From assembly GCA_030649995.1 (NCBI GenBank), contig JAUSEV010000042.1, forward strand, positions 1 through 64,000: 64,000 nucleotides of DNA, in the 5' to 3' direction. Below, piece after piece: positions 16,076 to 24,884 of this stretch (positions are counted from its first letter, which is position 1; each line of letters opens with the position of its first letter). Source of the stretch: Candidatus Uhrbacteria bacterium. Lineage in GTDB: Bacteria; Patescibacteriota; Patescibacteriia; 2-12-FULL-60-25. The notes under the pieces were generated by a model. That model saw nothing but the letters and a program-made list of their open reading frames with translations, made no database searches and was not told the origin of the DNA. A program made the position numbers and the translations under genes.

Positions 16076-16921
16076 CTACGATGACCGCCGAGACGCCTGT
16101 GCCGCATCCGTGCGCCTACGCTGCTTGCCGCGCTGTGCGCTCGCCTTGTAATCACGCACCCATTGATCGATCAGAAACAGCTTTGCTCGCATGCGGCTAT
16201 TCATCTCGCGACGATCCACAAGCAGAGACATCGCGGATCCGACCTTAGTTGGCGTCGCAGCGATGGAGTAAATGTCGCGGTCGCGTAGGGCAGAAACGCA
16301 ACCCGTCCTGATCATGGACTCGTAGATCTCGTTGATCAACCTGATCAAGCACTTGATGGACGCGCGATAGCACCGATCCGTGAACTCGCCCCGCGGCGAG
16401 CTACGCCGATCGTTATAGATCGGAAACCCCTTGAAGGCGCGCCAGAACTCGTCCATGGCGCGCACGTGATCCGGCTTCGGCTTGGCGAGATGCCATGCCA
16501 CGCGATCCTGCCACAGCCTGTCCGCGGACAGGTGGGCGAACAGGTAGTGGTTGGTGTCCGTGACCAACGCTCGAAAACGCCGGAAGATGTACTGCAGGTC
16601 CTCCCCGCTGCCGAAGAGCGTCGCCACCGTTGCCGGGAACGGATGCGGGAGCATGCCATCGATCTCGATCACTGCCTCGATGAGCCTGTTCCGCGCTCCC
16701 CTCTCGGTCACCCTCTCGCTCAAGCAAACCATGAGCTCGTTCCGCAGCGCGTTGGCGTTCACGATCCGCTCGAGGATGTCATCGAACGACATGCCCGTGT
16801 CGAGCAACCGTTGTATCACCTCTTCTCCATCATCGAGCTGTTGATGTCCCAGCCGCGCCAGCGCGGTTGCGTCCCGACGGCAGGCTGCCAACAAACTTTC
16901 CAAGGCCGTTTCTCTCACCAT
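16076..16921 (-). CDS. Unrecognised 281-residue protein in an autonomous single-gene unit
   Basis: No family recognised. The protein looks largely helical and soluble, with no signal peptide or membrane segment. It is rich in Arg, Ala and Asp and has a basic C-terminus (QRGKQRRRTDAAQASRRSS). The motifs MSFDDILERIVNANALRNELMVCL and DRLWQDRVAWHLAKPKPDHVRAMDEFWRAFKGF may help profile searches. A strong ribosome site (aggaggg) precedes the ATG, and a stem-loop terminator follows the stop. Base composition is clearly richer in G+C than the surrounding glycan genes, a feature shared with four other solitary genes in the window, which suggests a separate origin. Confidence 0.75.
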   Translation of the reverse strand: MVRETALESLLAACRRDATALARLGHQQLDDGEEVIQRLLDTGMSFDDILERIVNANALRNELMVCLSERVTERGARNRLIEAVIEIDGMLPHPFPATVATLFGSGEDLQYIFRRFRALVTDTNHYLFAHLSADRLWQDRVAWHLAKPKPDHVRAMDEFWRAFKGFPIYNDRRSSPRGEFTDRCYRASIKCLIRLINEIYESMIRTGCVSALRDRDIYSIAATPTKVGSAMSLLVDRREMNSRMRAKLFLIDQWVRDYKASAQRGKQRRRTDAAQASRRSS

Positions 16922-17029
16922 TGCCCTTCCCTCCTGCCACCATCTGTGGCAATCCGAGGTTCACGATTCTCCGTCACCATGACGGATGGGCATTGTCTTC
17001 CCATACTTTTATAAATCCGTCAAGAGCGC

Positions 17030-18058
17030 CTACATCTTTCTCAATCCGAGCAAAGATTTATTCGCGATCGTATAATCAATGGTGTGTTTAAGACCGTTGT
17101 CGAGAGTGACGAGCGGCAACCAATCCAGTTTTTCTTTGGCTTTGGTTAAATCAGGTAAGCCCAATTCGGTCATAAAAAGAAGCGCCGGTTTGAAGATGAT
17201 TTTGGATGAGGAACCGGTCATTTCTATGATGCGACGCGCCACATCGGTCAATACCACGTCAAGATCGCTGCCGAGATTGACGGGGCTCATGTTGGTTGGT
17301 GCTTGCATCATTTTTATCATCCCATCAACCGCGTCTGACACGAACAAAAGGGAAGTTTTAAACGTTTCATCGCCATAAATTTCCAGATCCTTGCCCTCAA
17401 GGGCGTTCGTGATAAAATCCGGAATCATTTGGCCGTCATAGAGAGGCATGCGCGGTCCATAGGTACGAAAAATTCTGGCAATACGCACATCAAGTCCATG
17501 AACCTGTTGATAGGTGGAACACACACTTTCCGCAAAACGCTTACCCTCGTCATAACAGGCTCGTGGAGAAAGTAAATCCACCGTGCCGATTTCTTCTTCC
17601 CGGAAGGCGTGGCCGTCAACCGGTCGTGATCCATACACGACCGAGGTGGAAGCGTGTAAAACTTTTGCGGTGTAACGCACGGCGAGATCCAACACGTTTT
17701 TGATGCCGATCGAATTGGCGTACAGCGTTTGCATCCGATACTGATCGAATTTTTTTGGACTGGTGGGACACGCAAAATGATAAATTTCTTGCAAACCTTG
17801 AAATTTGATCTGAAAACGCGTCAACTCGGGAAAGGCTTCCGGATCAAACGGCACGTTGATGTCGTGACGGATAAATTCAAAATCCGTATTTTGCAATAAA
17901 CGATCGATGTTCGATTCCTGACTGGTAATAAAATTATCCACGCAAATGACTCGCGCGCCCGTCTTCAAAAGATGCTCGCATAAATGTGAACCGATAAACC
18001 CGGCGCCGCCGGTCACCAAAACATTCTTTTTTTCGAATGAAACTTTTGCCGTTGGCAT
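17030..18058 (-). CDS. UDP-glucuronate decarboxylase (UDP-xylose synthase)-like SDR
   Basis: Extended short-chain dehydrogenase of 342 residues. The NAD site is VLVTGGAGFIGSHLCEHLL. YHFACPTSPKKFDQYRMQTLYANSIG matches the HLACPASP...NVIG signature of UDP-xylose synthases, ASTSVVYG carries the Ser/Thr base, and CYDEGKR contains the YxxxK pair in the exact UXS wording. The protein therefore probably oxidises and decarboxylates UDP-glucuronate to UDP-xylose, or acts on a related sugar nucleotide. It is the left-most enzyme of the glycan region. The gap of 108 bp before it (16922-17029) holds only the leader of the previous gene. Confidence 0.85.
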   Translation of the reverse strand: MPTAKVSFEKKNVLVTGGAGFIGSHLCEHLLKTGARVICVDNFITSQESNIDRLLQNTDFEFIRHDINVPFDPEAFPELTRFQIKFQGLQEIYHFACPTSPKKFDQYRMQTLYANSIGIKNVLDLAVRYTAKVLHASTSVVYGSRPVDGHAFREEEIGTVDLLSPRACYDEGKRFAESVCSTYQQVHGLDVRIARIFRTYGPRMPLYDGQMIPDFITNALEGKDLEIYGDETFKTSLLFVSDAVDGMIKMMQAPTNMSPVNLGSDLDVVLTDVARRIIEMTGSSSKIIFKPALLFMTELGLPDLTKAKEKLDWLPLVTLDNGLKHTIDYTIANKSLLGLRKM

Positions 18059-18104
18059 AGATCGAAATCAGATTAGCACAGAAACAAGAAAACGCAAAAA
18101 AACA

Positions 18105-18545
18105 TCAGATCCCCGCTTCTGCGCCGCTCTGTTTTGCATGCTTAAACGTATAAAAACGATGCATCACGTAGGTGTAAAAGGCGGAAATACCGGCGCTCAA
18201 AAAAACAACGGCAAAGTCATACCAATGGAGATACTCGTGCCCAAACCAAAAGAGACCGGCCTGAAACAGCATGGCGCTCGCGAGGACCGCCAGATAACGC
18301 CAAAATTGTTTCGCGTGACTCATGGCATGAGACTGAAAGGTCCAATGACGATGAGCGAAAAAATTAAACACGGCGGAAACGCAAGTGGCGAGAAAATTTT
18401 CCAAAGTACGATTACCGTCGATCCAAAGAATACGCGAAAGAAGCGCGTACCCTCCGGCATACAAAAGCCAAGACGAAAATCCGATGATCCCGAAACGGAT
18501 CACCTTTCGACATTCGTGCAAACAGGTGTGCCAAAATATGGTCAT
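18105..18545 (-). CDS. GtrA-family membrane protein
   Basis: A small polytopic protein of 146 residues from ATG 18545, which overlaps the protease stop as ATGA. Four hydrophobic segments fit the GtrA family: RFGIIGFSSWLLYAGGYALL, LATCVSAVFNFFAHRHWTF, YLAVLASAMLFQAGLFWF and FAVVFLSAGISAFYTYVMHRFYTF. NFFxxRxWTF and the final xxRFYTF are the family hallmarks. GtrA proteins are thought to flip polyprenyl-linked sugars or to assist GtrB-type transferases across the membrane. Confidence 0.9.
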   Translation of the reverse strand: MTIFWHTCLHECRKVIRFGIIGFSSWLLYAGGYALLSRILWIDGNRTLENFLATCVSAVFNFFAHRHWTFQSHAMSHAKQFWRYLAVLASAMLFQAGLFWFGHEYLHWYDFAVVFLSAGISAFYTYVMHRFYTFKHAKQSGAEAGI

Positions 18546-20065
18546 AGAATTACTTGGAGCTTGCCATCGCTCCATTCTAGGTCAGCGCGAAATCCTCTTG
18601 GCCCTTTCACATGAATCGCAGAGGTTTCCTCATCTATTTGCAAGCGCCACGATCCGATCCGTTTTTTTCCAAAAGGGAACGAACGGCTCACCACACGTCC
18701 CTCACGATTGATAACCATGGCATGTCCGCCTCCACGGGTAGGCCACAACAACCATCCTTCATCATCCGGAAGCGTGAAGGATTGTATCCCGCCGCGCAGA
18801 TTTAATCCATACGGCTGCCAACGCGTAGAGGAAGCTCGCTTGTCAGAAAAGATCACCCAGCTGGAAGTCGGGCTGGAAACCAAAATGGGTTCGACTGATG
18901 GAACGGATGATGAAACGGATGTTGATGCGGCCACGATCGTTCCGGTTGCCAATCCGGCCAATGCCCGTCCGGCATTGAGGCGACCGGCGCCAAGTCCGCC
19001 TTTCTCCTCCGGCTTGAGATTGTCTTCAATGGGGTCGCTTGTTTCTATGATGCGACGATAAATTTGTTGCGGTGTCCATTCTGGCCGCACGGATTTGATC
19101 AACGCCGCGACTCCGGAAACGAGAGGCGCGGCCAAGCTCGTGCCGGTCATGCGATCAATATAGCCGGGAACGGTCGATGTGGCGCGCTCACGGTCGTGAG
19201 GATAGCTCGGACGAGCGGCGAACAATTCTTGAGCTGGCGCCGCAACATCCGTGCAACTCTTCCCATAATTCGCAAATGGCGCTTTTTGATCCAACGTATC
19301 GGTCCCGCTCACGCCCAACACCATGTTAGACGTTCCATCATAGCAAGCCGGATACACGGGAATATCGTCAATGTTCAAACCGGCCTTCTGTTCATCATTT
19401 CCCGTAGCCGTGACAACGACGACTCCGGCTTTCACCGTATTTTGGATCAATCGATCAAGCGCCTCGTCATATTCATACCCCACCAAACTAAAATTAATGA
19501 TGGCGGCTCCGTGACTCACGGCATAACGAATGGCCTTACTCAAATTGACGATCTTCCCCTCGCCTTCCGCGCCTAAAACCACGAGCGGCATGATCCGTAC
19601 GTTCCAAATCACTCCGGCGATCCCAATGTCATTATTCCCTTTGGCCCCTAAAAGAGATGCAGTCACCGTGCCATGACTCCACGCATCCTCAAACTGCTTA
19701 TCCTTAAACACCGGACGAACATCCGGAGAGTTGGTGACAAAATTCCATCCGTGGACATCATCAATCAATTCATCACCATCATTGTCCAACCCATCGCCGG
19801 GTATCTCTTTTACATTTGTCCAGATATTATCCGCTAAATCCAAATGGGCAATGTCCACTCCCCCGTCGATGGTGGCGACGATCACCGCGTGACTGCCCGT
19901 AGTCACGCTCCAGGCCTCTTCCGCGTGTATTTGACGGAGATACCACTGCTTGTGCCAAAACGTATCATTAGGAATCACCTCGGCGGCCAAAACCGGCGAC
20001 ACAAAAAACAAGAAAACAAAAAAACAGGAAAGGAGAAGCGAGGATAGGTACTTTTTGATTTTCAT
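18542..20065 (-). CDS. Secreted subtilisin-like (S8) serine protease
   Basis: Exported protease of 507 residues. The signal peptide is MKIKKYLSSLLLSCFFVFLFFVSPVLA|AEV. The catalytic triad is complete: D67 in VATIDGGVDIAHLD, H131 in SHGTVTASLLG, and S310 in MTGTSLAAPLVSGVAALI, with oxyanion N223 in TATGNDEQ. After residue ~375 an additional domain of 130 residues (SSVPSVEPILVSSP linker, then beta-rich) follows, perhaps for substrate or cell-surface binding. It is divergent from the sugar transferase gene across only 46 bp, and its stop overlaps gtrA. A role in processing surface proteins such as the one at 1-1420 is a guess. Confidence 0.93.
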   Translation of the reverse strand: MKIKKYLSSLLLSCFFVFLFFVSPVLAAEVIPNDTFWHKQWYLRQIHAEEAWSVTTGSHAVIVATIDGGVDIAHLDLADNIWTNVKEIPGDGLDNDGDELIDDVHGWNFVTNSPDVRPVFKDKQFEDAWSHGTVTASLLGAKGNNDIGIAGVIWNVRIMPLVVLGAEGEGKIVNLSKAIRYAVSHGAAIINFSLVGYEYDEALDRLIQNTVKAGVVVVTATGNDEQKAGLNIDDIPVYPACYDGTSNMVLGVSGTDTLDQKAPFANYGKSCTDVAAPAQELFAARPSYPHDRERATSTVPGYIDRMTGTSLAAPLVSGVAALIKSVRPEWTPQQIYRRIIETSDPIEDNLKPEEKGGLGAGRLNAGRALAGLATGTIVAASTSVSSSVPSVEPILVSSPTSSWVIFSDKRASSTRWQPYGLNLRGGIQSFTLPDDEGWLLWPTRGGGHAMVINREGRVVSRSFPFGKKRIGSWRLQIDEETSAIHVKGPRGFRADLEWSDGKLQVIL

Positions 20066-20075
20066 GTATCTTGGC

Positions 20076-20105
20076 TGGACAGTTAAAACAAAACTAGTCT
20101 ACTCT
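20076..20105 (+). promoter_or_regulatory. Candidate promoter of the sugar transferase gene
   Basis: TGGACA (20076-20081) and TACTCT (20100-20105) are 18 bp apart. The predicted start of transcription falls at or within a base or two of the ATG at 20112, suggesting a leaderless message. Confidence 0.4.
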
Positions 20106-20111
20106 ATCTTC

Positions 20112-21488
20112 ATGCTCCGAGCCAATCACACCCTCAAGCGATTCCTGCTGATGTTTGGCGATCTCGCCGTGTTTGAGCTGGCCCTCGTCATCACGCTCCT
20201 CATTCGCAATAACGGTATCACCGGCAACCTGTGGCATCTTCATGTGTGGCCATTCTCCATTTTGGCCTTATTTTGGATTGTCAGTTTTTATGTGGCGGGA
20301 TTGTACGATCTGTATCTTCTTCGAGAACCCATCAAACTGTTTCGCACCTATCTTGAAGGTATGATCGCCAATCTGGCGCTCGCCATGGCCTTTTTCTATC
20401 TCATCCCCGTTTTTGGAATCGCCCCTCGGACAAATCTTTTTCTTTATTTTGTTGTCAGTCTTTTATTGGGCTATCTCTGGCGACTGCTGTTCCAACGATT
20501 TATCAATGAACGTTTTTCCCACGGGCGCGTCCTCTTTATCGGCCCGGCGGAGGAAGCAAAGGAGGTCCATCGATTGCTTGAATCCAGCGCTCTCGGACTT
20601 AAACTCACGGCCGCTTTCCCAACCTCCGGCTCTCCGCAATACGATCTTCCCATCTCATGGTGGCAGGAGTGGCCGGCTTTGCACAAACAAATCCAACAAG
20701 AAAAAATCAGCGCGGTGGTGTTGGGGATAAAACCGGATGACCACGAGGAACTGAAAAATCTCCTCTACCACCTTCTGTTTGATTCCGTCGTACTCTTGGA
20801 TCGAGCGGAAATTGAAGAACTGACGACCGGTCGCATTCCTCTCTCCTACGTTTCGGAAACATGGTTTCTCCACCATCTCCATGAATCCGATAAAGCGTGG
20901 TATGAAATCGTCAAACGAGGATCGGATATTATTTTGGCGATTCCATTTTGTTTGTTGACGTTTCTCGCCTACCCGCTTTCGGCTCTGATAATAAAATTGA
21001 GTTCTCCTGGTCCGGTTCTGTATTCACAAACACGCGTGGGAAAAAATGGAAAACTCATTCGCATTTGGAAGTTCCGCACCATGCATACGGACGCGGAAAA
21101 ATACGGTCCGCAATTTACCGCTTCATCCAAAACAGACCCTCGCCTGTTCGCTTTCGGTCGTCTCATGAGACAACTGCGCGTTGATGAACTGCCTCAAATT
21201 TGGAACGTTCTTCGTGGCGATCTCTCTTTGATAGGCCCGCGACCGGAACGTCCGGAATTTGTGACACCCCTCGTGGAACGCATGCCCTACTATGTCTTGC
21301 GACATTTGAGCCGGCCCGGATTAACCGGCTGGGCTCAAGTACGTTTTCTAACGCCCACTTCCAGTCTGGATGATAACTTAAAAAAATTGCAATACGATCT
21401 GTATTATATTAAACACCGGTCACTGCTACTTGATATCGCCATTCTGTTGAAAACGATTGGGATCGTGTTGAGAAGGCAGGGAACATAA
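20112..21488 (+). CDS. Polyprenyl-phosphate sugar phosphotransferase (WbaP/PssY-like phosphoglycosyl transferase)
   Basis: Transfers a sugar-1-phosphate to undecaprenyl phosphate, the first committed step of surface glycan assembly. From ATG 20112 it has 458 residues. It carries four to five N-terminal membrane helices, a central CoA-binding-like domain (GRVLFIGPAEEAKEVHRLL) and a C-terminal catalytic domain. The latter shows KRGSDIILAIPFCLLTFLAYPLSALIIKLSSPGPVLYSQTRVG, KFRTMHTDAE, RVDELPQIWNVLRGDLSLIGPRPERPEF and RPGLTGWAQV, all signature blocks of the family including the catalytic Asp-Glu pair. The open frame extends upstream to 19950 but there overlaps the protease gene. The stop lies 2 bp from the convergent epimerase stop. 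Confidence 0.93.
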   Translation: MLRANHTLKRFLLMFGDLAVFELALVITLLIRNNGITGNLWHLHVWPFSILALFWIVSFYVAGLYDLYLLREPIKLFRTYLEGMIANLALAMAFFYLIPVFGIAPRTNLFLYFVVSLLLGYLWRLLFQRFINERFSHGRVLFIGPAEEAKEVHRLLESSALGLKLTAAFPTSGSPQYDLPISWWQEWPALHKQIQQEKISAVVLGIKPDDHEELKNLLYHLLFDSVVLLDRAEIEELTTGRIPLSYVSETWFLHHLHESDKAWYEIVKRGSDIILAIPFCLLTFLAYPLSALIIKLSSPGPVLYSQTRVGKNGKLIRIWKFRTMHTDAEKYGPQFTASSKTDPRLFAFGRLMRQLRVDELPQIWNVLRGDLSLIGPRPERPEFVTPLVERMPYYVLRHLSRPGLTGWAQVRFLTPTSSLDDNLKKLQYDLYYIKHRSLLLDIAILLKTIGIVLRRQGT

Positions 21489-21490
21489 TT

Positions 21491-22408
21491 TCAACTTTCA
21501 TCGCTCAACAGTTGATGCAATCCGTCAACAAATTTTATCTTTGGCTCCCAACCTAACAACTCTTTGGTGAGAGAAATATCCGCAAGCGTATGACGCGCCT
21601 CCCCCTTGCGACTGTCTTCGTGCACCGTGGGGCCGCCGATCAAACTTGCGATCTCGTTGACTGAATGTTGTTCACAGGCTCCCGCGTTTAACACTTCCCC
21701 GTGTCCGACTCGATTTGACTGCATGGCCAAAAGGTTAGCGCGCACGATATCGGAGACGTGAGTAAAATCGCGTGTCTGTTCTCCATCTCCGTGGATGGTG
21801 AGCGGTTGCCCTGCTTTGCGTTGCCGCTTAAAAATAGAAATGACGGTCACATACGCGCCCTCATCTGCCATGCGTGGGCCATACACATTAAAATATCGGA
21901 GCGACACCGTCTCCAAACCATAGAAGCGATAAAATTGTTCCGCAATTTTTTCTCCCACATATTTAAATAACGCATACGGATTGAGTGGATTGGCCGGCAT
22001 CTCCGGTCGCAGCGGCAACACCTCTTGAGCGCCATAAGCCGAAGAAGATGCGGAATAGACAACGCGTTTGACTTTTGCATCACGCGCTGCCGTGAGCACG
22101 CATAATGTTCCAAAGATATTCGCTTGCGCGGATTCGATAGGATGCTCAATGGAAAATGGAATACGCGGCAATGCGCCCACATGAAAAACTCCGTCCACTC
22201 CGATGAAACTCGATTTGATCTGATCCAATTGCGTAAAGTCAGCCTGAATAAATTCCGCTTTCGCATGCACTCGTTCGCGTTTTCCCGTGGAAAGATTGTC
22301 GATCACCCGCACCTCATGACCGGCCTCAATCAACGCATCCACCAAGTGTGAACCGATAAAACCGGCTCCGCCCGTGACAAGATAAAGTGACATACTAATA
22401 CGAATCAT
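21491..22408 (-). CDS. NAD-dependent UDP-sugar 4-epimerase-like SDR
   Basis: Extended SDR of 305 residues, about the size of GalE/WbpP-type enzymes. The nucleotide site is YLVTGGAGFIGSHLVDALIEAGH, followed by VIDNLSTGKRE. The catalytic Ser is in SASSSAYG and the YxxxK in NPYALFKYVGEKIAEQFYRFYGL; RYFNVYGPRM and IHGDGEQTRDFTHVSDIV are the usual substrate-binding blocks. It probably epimerises UDP-GlcNAc/GalNAc or related sugars. ATG 22408 has gggg upstream; a second ATG at 22393 starts closer to the Rossmann strand. It runs tail to tail with the sugar transferase gene. Confidence 0.88.
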   Translation of the reverse strand: MIRISMSLYLVTGGAGFIGSHLVDALIEAGHEVRVIDNLSTGKRERVHAKAEFIQADFTQLDQIKSSFIGVDGVFHVGALPRIPFSIEHPIESAQANIFGTLCVLTAARDAKVKRVVYSASSSAYGAQEVLPLRPEMPANPLNPYALFKYVGEKIAEQFYRFYGLETVSLRYFNVYGPRMADEGAYVTVISIFKRQRKAGQPLTIHGDGEQTRDFTHVSDIVRANLLAMQSNRVGHGEVLNAGACEQHSVNEIASLIGGPTVHEDSRKGEARHTLADISLTKELLGWEPKIKFVDGLHQLLSDES

Positions 22409-22469
22409 GTTCCCCGCACAGGATCACGTCAAACAGAAAAGTATCAAAAATCGGACCTGACACCATTTC

Positions 22470-22508
22470 TCATTCGTATTTTCGTATGATCCATTCGTAA
22501 TTTCGTAG
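22470..22508. repeat. TTCGTA-type repeat, second copy
   Basis: Two dimers of ttcgta (cattcgtattttcgta and cattcgtaatttcgta) separated by tgatc, the same build as 5480-5523. It lies between the epimerase promoter side and the terminator of the FG-GAP gene. Confidence 0.7.
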
Positions 22509-22513
22509 GCAAT

Positions 22514-22546
22514 AAAAAAACCGCCGTCACAGGTGTGTGAGGGCGG
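22514..22546 (-). terminator. Terminator of the FG-GAP protein gene
   Basis: Minus-strand stem ccgccctcac / gtgacggcgg (one mismatch) with a six-base loop, then ttttttta. It lies 11 bp after the stop codon at 22557. Confidence 0.85.
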
Positions 22547-22556
22547 CGAGTAAAAC

Positions 22557-24044
22557 CTACTGCGAGGCGTTGATGAGTACGCTTACGGCGTTGGCCGAGT
22601 GGTTGGTGACGACAAGGTCGAGCTTACCGTCGGCGTTCCAATCGCCAGCGGCTACCGAGAGTGGCGTCATACCGGACGGAAAGCTCATCACCGGCTGGAA
22701 GGTGCCATCACCCTTGCCGAGCAGGATGCTGACTTGTGCGGCGTCATTCTTGGCTACGGCGATATCCAATCTGCCATCGCCGTTCCAATCGCTCACAGCC
22801 ACGAAGGCGGCCTTTGCGCCAACAGGAAAGTGCCTCGCTGGCTCGAACAAACCGTCTCCCTTACCGAGCAAGACGCTGACGCTCTGACCGTCCAGATTTG
22901 CCACCGCAAGGTCGAGATTGCCGTCGGCGTTGAGATCAGCGGCATGGATGCCTCGCGGTACGGTTCCGACCACAAACGTCTGCGGACTCACCGTGAACGT
23001 TCCGTCACCCTTGCCGATGAGAATGCTCACATCTTCCCTCCGTTGCCGCACGACAGCGAGATCAAGCTTGCCGTCGGCGTTCCAATCGCCGACGGCGACC
23101 GATTGAGGCCCGGAACCGACCGGAAAATTCTTGACCGATCCAAAGGTGCCATCACCCTTACCGATGAGGATGCTGACGTCCGCGCTGCTTTCATTGGCCG
23201 TAGCCAGATCCGGTTTGCTATCCCCGTTCCAGTCACCGACAACTATCGATCGAGCGCTCGAACCGACCATGAAGTTCATCGCCGGTTGGAAGGTGCCGTC
23301 GCCCTTGCCGAGGAGAACGCTGACGTCCGCGCTGTTGATGTTGGCCGTGGCGAGATCAAGCTTGCCATCGGCGTTCAAATCAGCCGCGACCAACTCCGTG
23401 GGTCCGATCCCCGTTCGGAAGTTTTTGGCTGACTCGAAAGCGCCATCTCCCTTGCCGATGAAAACACTCACCTCCGCGCTCATGAGGTTTGCCGTGGCGA
23501 GATCAAGCTTGCCATCGGCATTCAGATCAGCCGCGACCACTCCCCACGGTGATGCGCCTGTACCGAAAATCGTCGGAACGGAAAAGTCCAGCTTTCCCCA
23601 GAAATACTTGAAACCGTTCTTTCGGGTCGTTTGCTCTCCGTTCCCGCTCACGACCGTAACGTCCGCCATCCCAGCCTGACCGAAATGGGAAGGCAGGATG
23701 CCCATCAGCCTTTCCATCCCAATCCGCTGAAGGTTCCCGAGTGGCTGCCCTCCGATGAGAGCGGCCAACTTGATGCCTGTCTCGAACTTGGACCCTTCGA
23801 TGGTGATCGAGATGCCACCCGTCGTGGGTCCGATGGCCGGCATGACACTCGCGATTACCGGCGCCGTCGGAGACACGGCCATGTCGCCCTTCTCGATCAT
23901 GTCGCCATCCCCGTCTCGCGGTGGCACGAAGCCGTCGTGTTCCATCAGGCTCCCACCGCTCTTGAGCGCATCCCAATCCGCATCTGTGATGCAGCTCGCC
24001 GAGAGACAGGTCGTGAGTACGGCCATCATCCTCAAGGTCATCAT
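22557..24044 (-). CDS. Lipoprotein-like IPT/TIG and FG-GAP (VCBS) repeat protein
   Basis: From ATG 24044 (SD gggaggag) the product has 495 residues. The N-terminus MMTLRMMAVLTTCLSASC ends in a lipobox-like LSAS|C, so it is probably a lipid-anchored surface protein. Residues ~60-150 resemble an IPT/TIG Ig-like domain (GPTTGGISITIEGSKF). Seven FG-GAP-type repeats of about 48 residues follow, each with a D-x-N-x-D-G-x-x-D calcium loop (for example ADLNADGKLDLATAN) and an S-x-x-GKGDGTF end, predicting a seven-bladed beta-propeller. Higher G+C, its own promoter (TTGACA, 17 bp, TATCCG) and its own terminator mark it as an autonomous unit. Confidence 0.92.
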   Translation of the reverse strand: MMTLRMMAVLTTCLSASCITDADWDALKSGGSLMEHDGFVPPRDGDGDMIEKGDMAVSPTAPVIASVMPAIGPTTGGISITIEGSKFETGIKLAALIGGQPLGNLQRIGMERLMGILPSHFGQAGMADVTVVSGNGEQTTRKNGFKYFWGKLDFSVPTIFGTGASPWGVVAADLNADGKLDLATANLMSAEVSVFIGKGDGAFESAKNFRTGIGPTELVAADLNADGKLDLATANINSADVSVLLGKGDGTFQPAMNFMVGSSARSIVVGDWNGDSKPDLATANESSADVSILIGKGDGTFGSVKNFPVGSGPQSVAVGDWNADGKLDLAVVRQRREDVSILIGKGDGTFTVSPQTFVVGTVPRGIHAADLNADGNLDLAVANLDGQSVSVLLGKGDGLFEPARHFPVGAKAAFVAVSDWNGDGRLDIAVAKNDAAQVSILLGKGDGTFQPVMSFPSGMTPLSVAAGDWNADGKLDLVVTNHSANAVSVLINASQ

Positions 24045-24097
24045 GGGTCTCCTCCCTCTTCGTTTTGTTGTCAACTCAAAATCAACCGTTATCATTA

Positions 24098-24126
24098 CGG
24101 ATACCATGAATCTCGGTGTTTGTCAA
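24098..24126 (-). promoter_or_regulatory. Promoter of the FG-GAP protein gene
   Basis: Minus-strand TTGACA (24121-24126), 17-bp spacer, TATCCG (24098-24103). It overlaps the 3' end of the upstream methyltransferase gene (stop 24123). Confidence 0.65.
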
Positions 24127-24884
24127 TGAGGTTTGTTCCAAAGATATATCCGATACGACCAAAAACGTTTGGGTGATTTTCGGCACAAAAATTCCCAGAC
24201 AGTCAATGTCCAATGCACAAAAGGAGTGATCATCCTTTTTCGCAACGGAGAACGATAATGGCAAAGGAGGCGCCATGCCGATGAAGGCGCCGAATACTCG
24301 ACCGCGACTCTCGGAAAAAGCGCCGTGAGTCGAGATTGCGTGATGGCGCGCAAACCCTTTTCGGCGGGAATGAAAACGGAAAGAGCAAAAATCATAAAAT
24401 TCCAAGGGTTGGGTTCGATGGCGGCGACGAGCCCGGGTGTTCGCGCGACGCGCCACATTTCAGAAAAAAACTTTTCGCGCTGATCATCATTTTCCAAATG
24501 ATGCAACACATCTCGACAAAATACGATGTCAAAACTCTGATCGGCAAACGGTAAAGCTAAACCGTCGGCAACTTGAGCTTGAAACCCCTGGCTTACTGCT
24601 TCCGTAACCGCTTCGGGACTAAAATCAACTCCTTCGAGATGCACGATGGTTTCATCCAAACCCAGCTGCCGAAGATATTTCAAATTCACCCCTTCTCCGC
24701 AACCGCTTTCCAGAAGTCGCAACGGTCGTTTGAGCCGCTCATGAAGTTTCTGAATCGCTTGAACAAGAGGCAAGGTGGTTTGATGTTCTCTTGCCATGAC
24801 AAACGGATCTTCCGTTTGCCAACAAAAGCGCTCGTGATGTTTGAGGCGCCCAAAATACGCGCGTTGTTGACCGGCGTGATCCAT
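24123..24884 (-). CDS. Class I SAM-dependent methyltransferase
   Basis: A Rossmann-fold methyltransferase of 253 residues from ATG 24884, whose A is shared with the previous stop (TGATG). Motif I is RLLESGCGEGVNLKYL, the acidic end of strand 2 is LEGVDFSPEAV, and post-motif blocks DGLALPFADQSFDIVFCRDVLHHL and WRVARTPGLVAAIEPNPWN fit Methyltransf_11. A C-terminal part with hydrophobic segments (PFVHWTLTVWEFL) may touch the membrane. Its substrate is unknown; by context it is a lipid-linked sugar or glycan. Confidence 0.88.
   Translation of the reverse strand: MDHAGQQRAYFGRLKHHERFCWQTEDPFVMAREHQTTLPLVQAIQKLHERLKRPLRLLESGCGEGVNLKYLRQLGLDETIVHLEGVDFSPEAVTEAVSQGFQAQVADGLALPFADQSFDIVFCRDVLHHLENDDQREKFFSEMWRVARTPGLVAAIEPNPWNFMIFALSVFIPAEKGLRAITQSRLTALFPRVAVEYSAPSSAWRLLCHYRSPLRKRMITPFVHWTLTVWEFLCRKSPKRFWSYRIYLWNKPH

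Noticed and set aside
19950-20111. N-terminal extension of the sugar transferase
   Set aside because: It overlaps the coding sequence of the protease signal peptide on the other strand and has a non-membrane Lys-rich composition unlike the family. ATG 20112 begins the conserved region.
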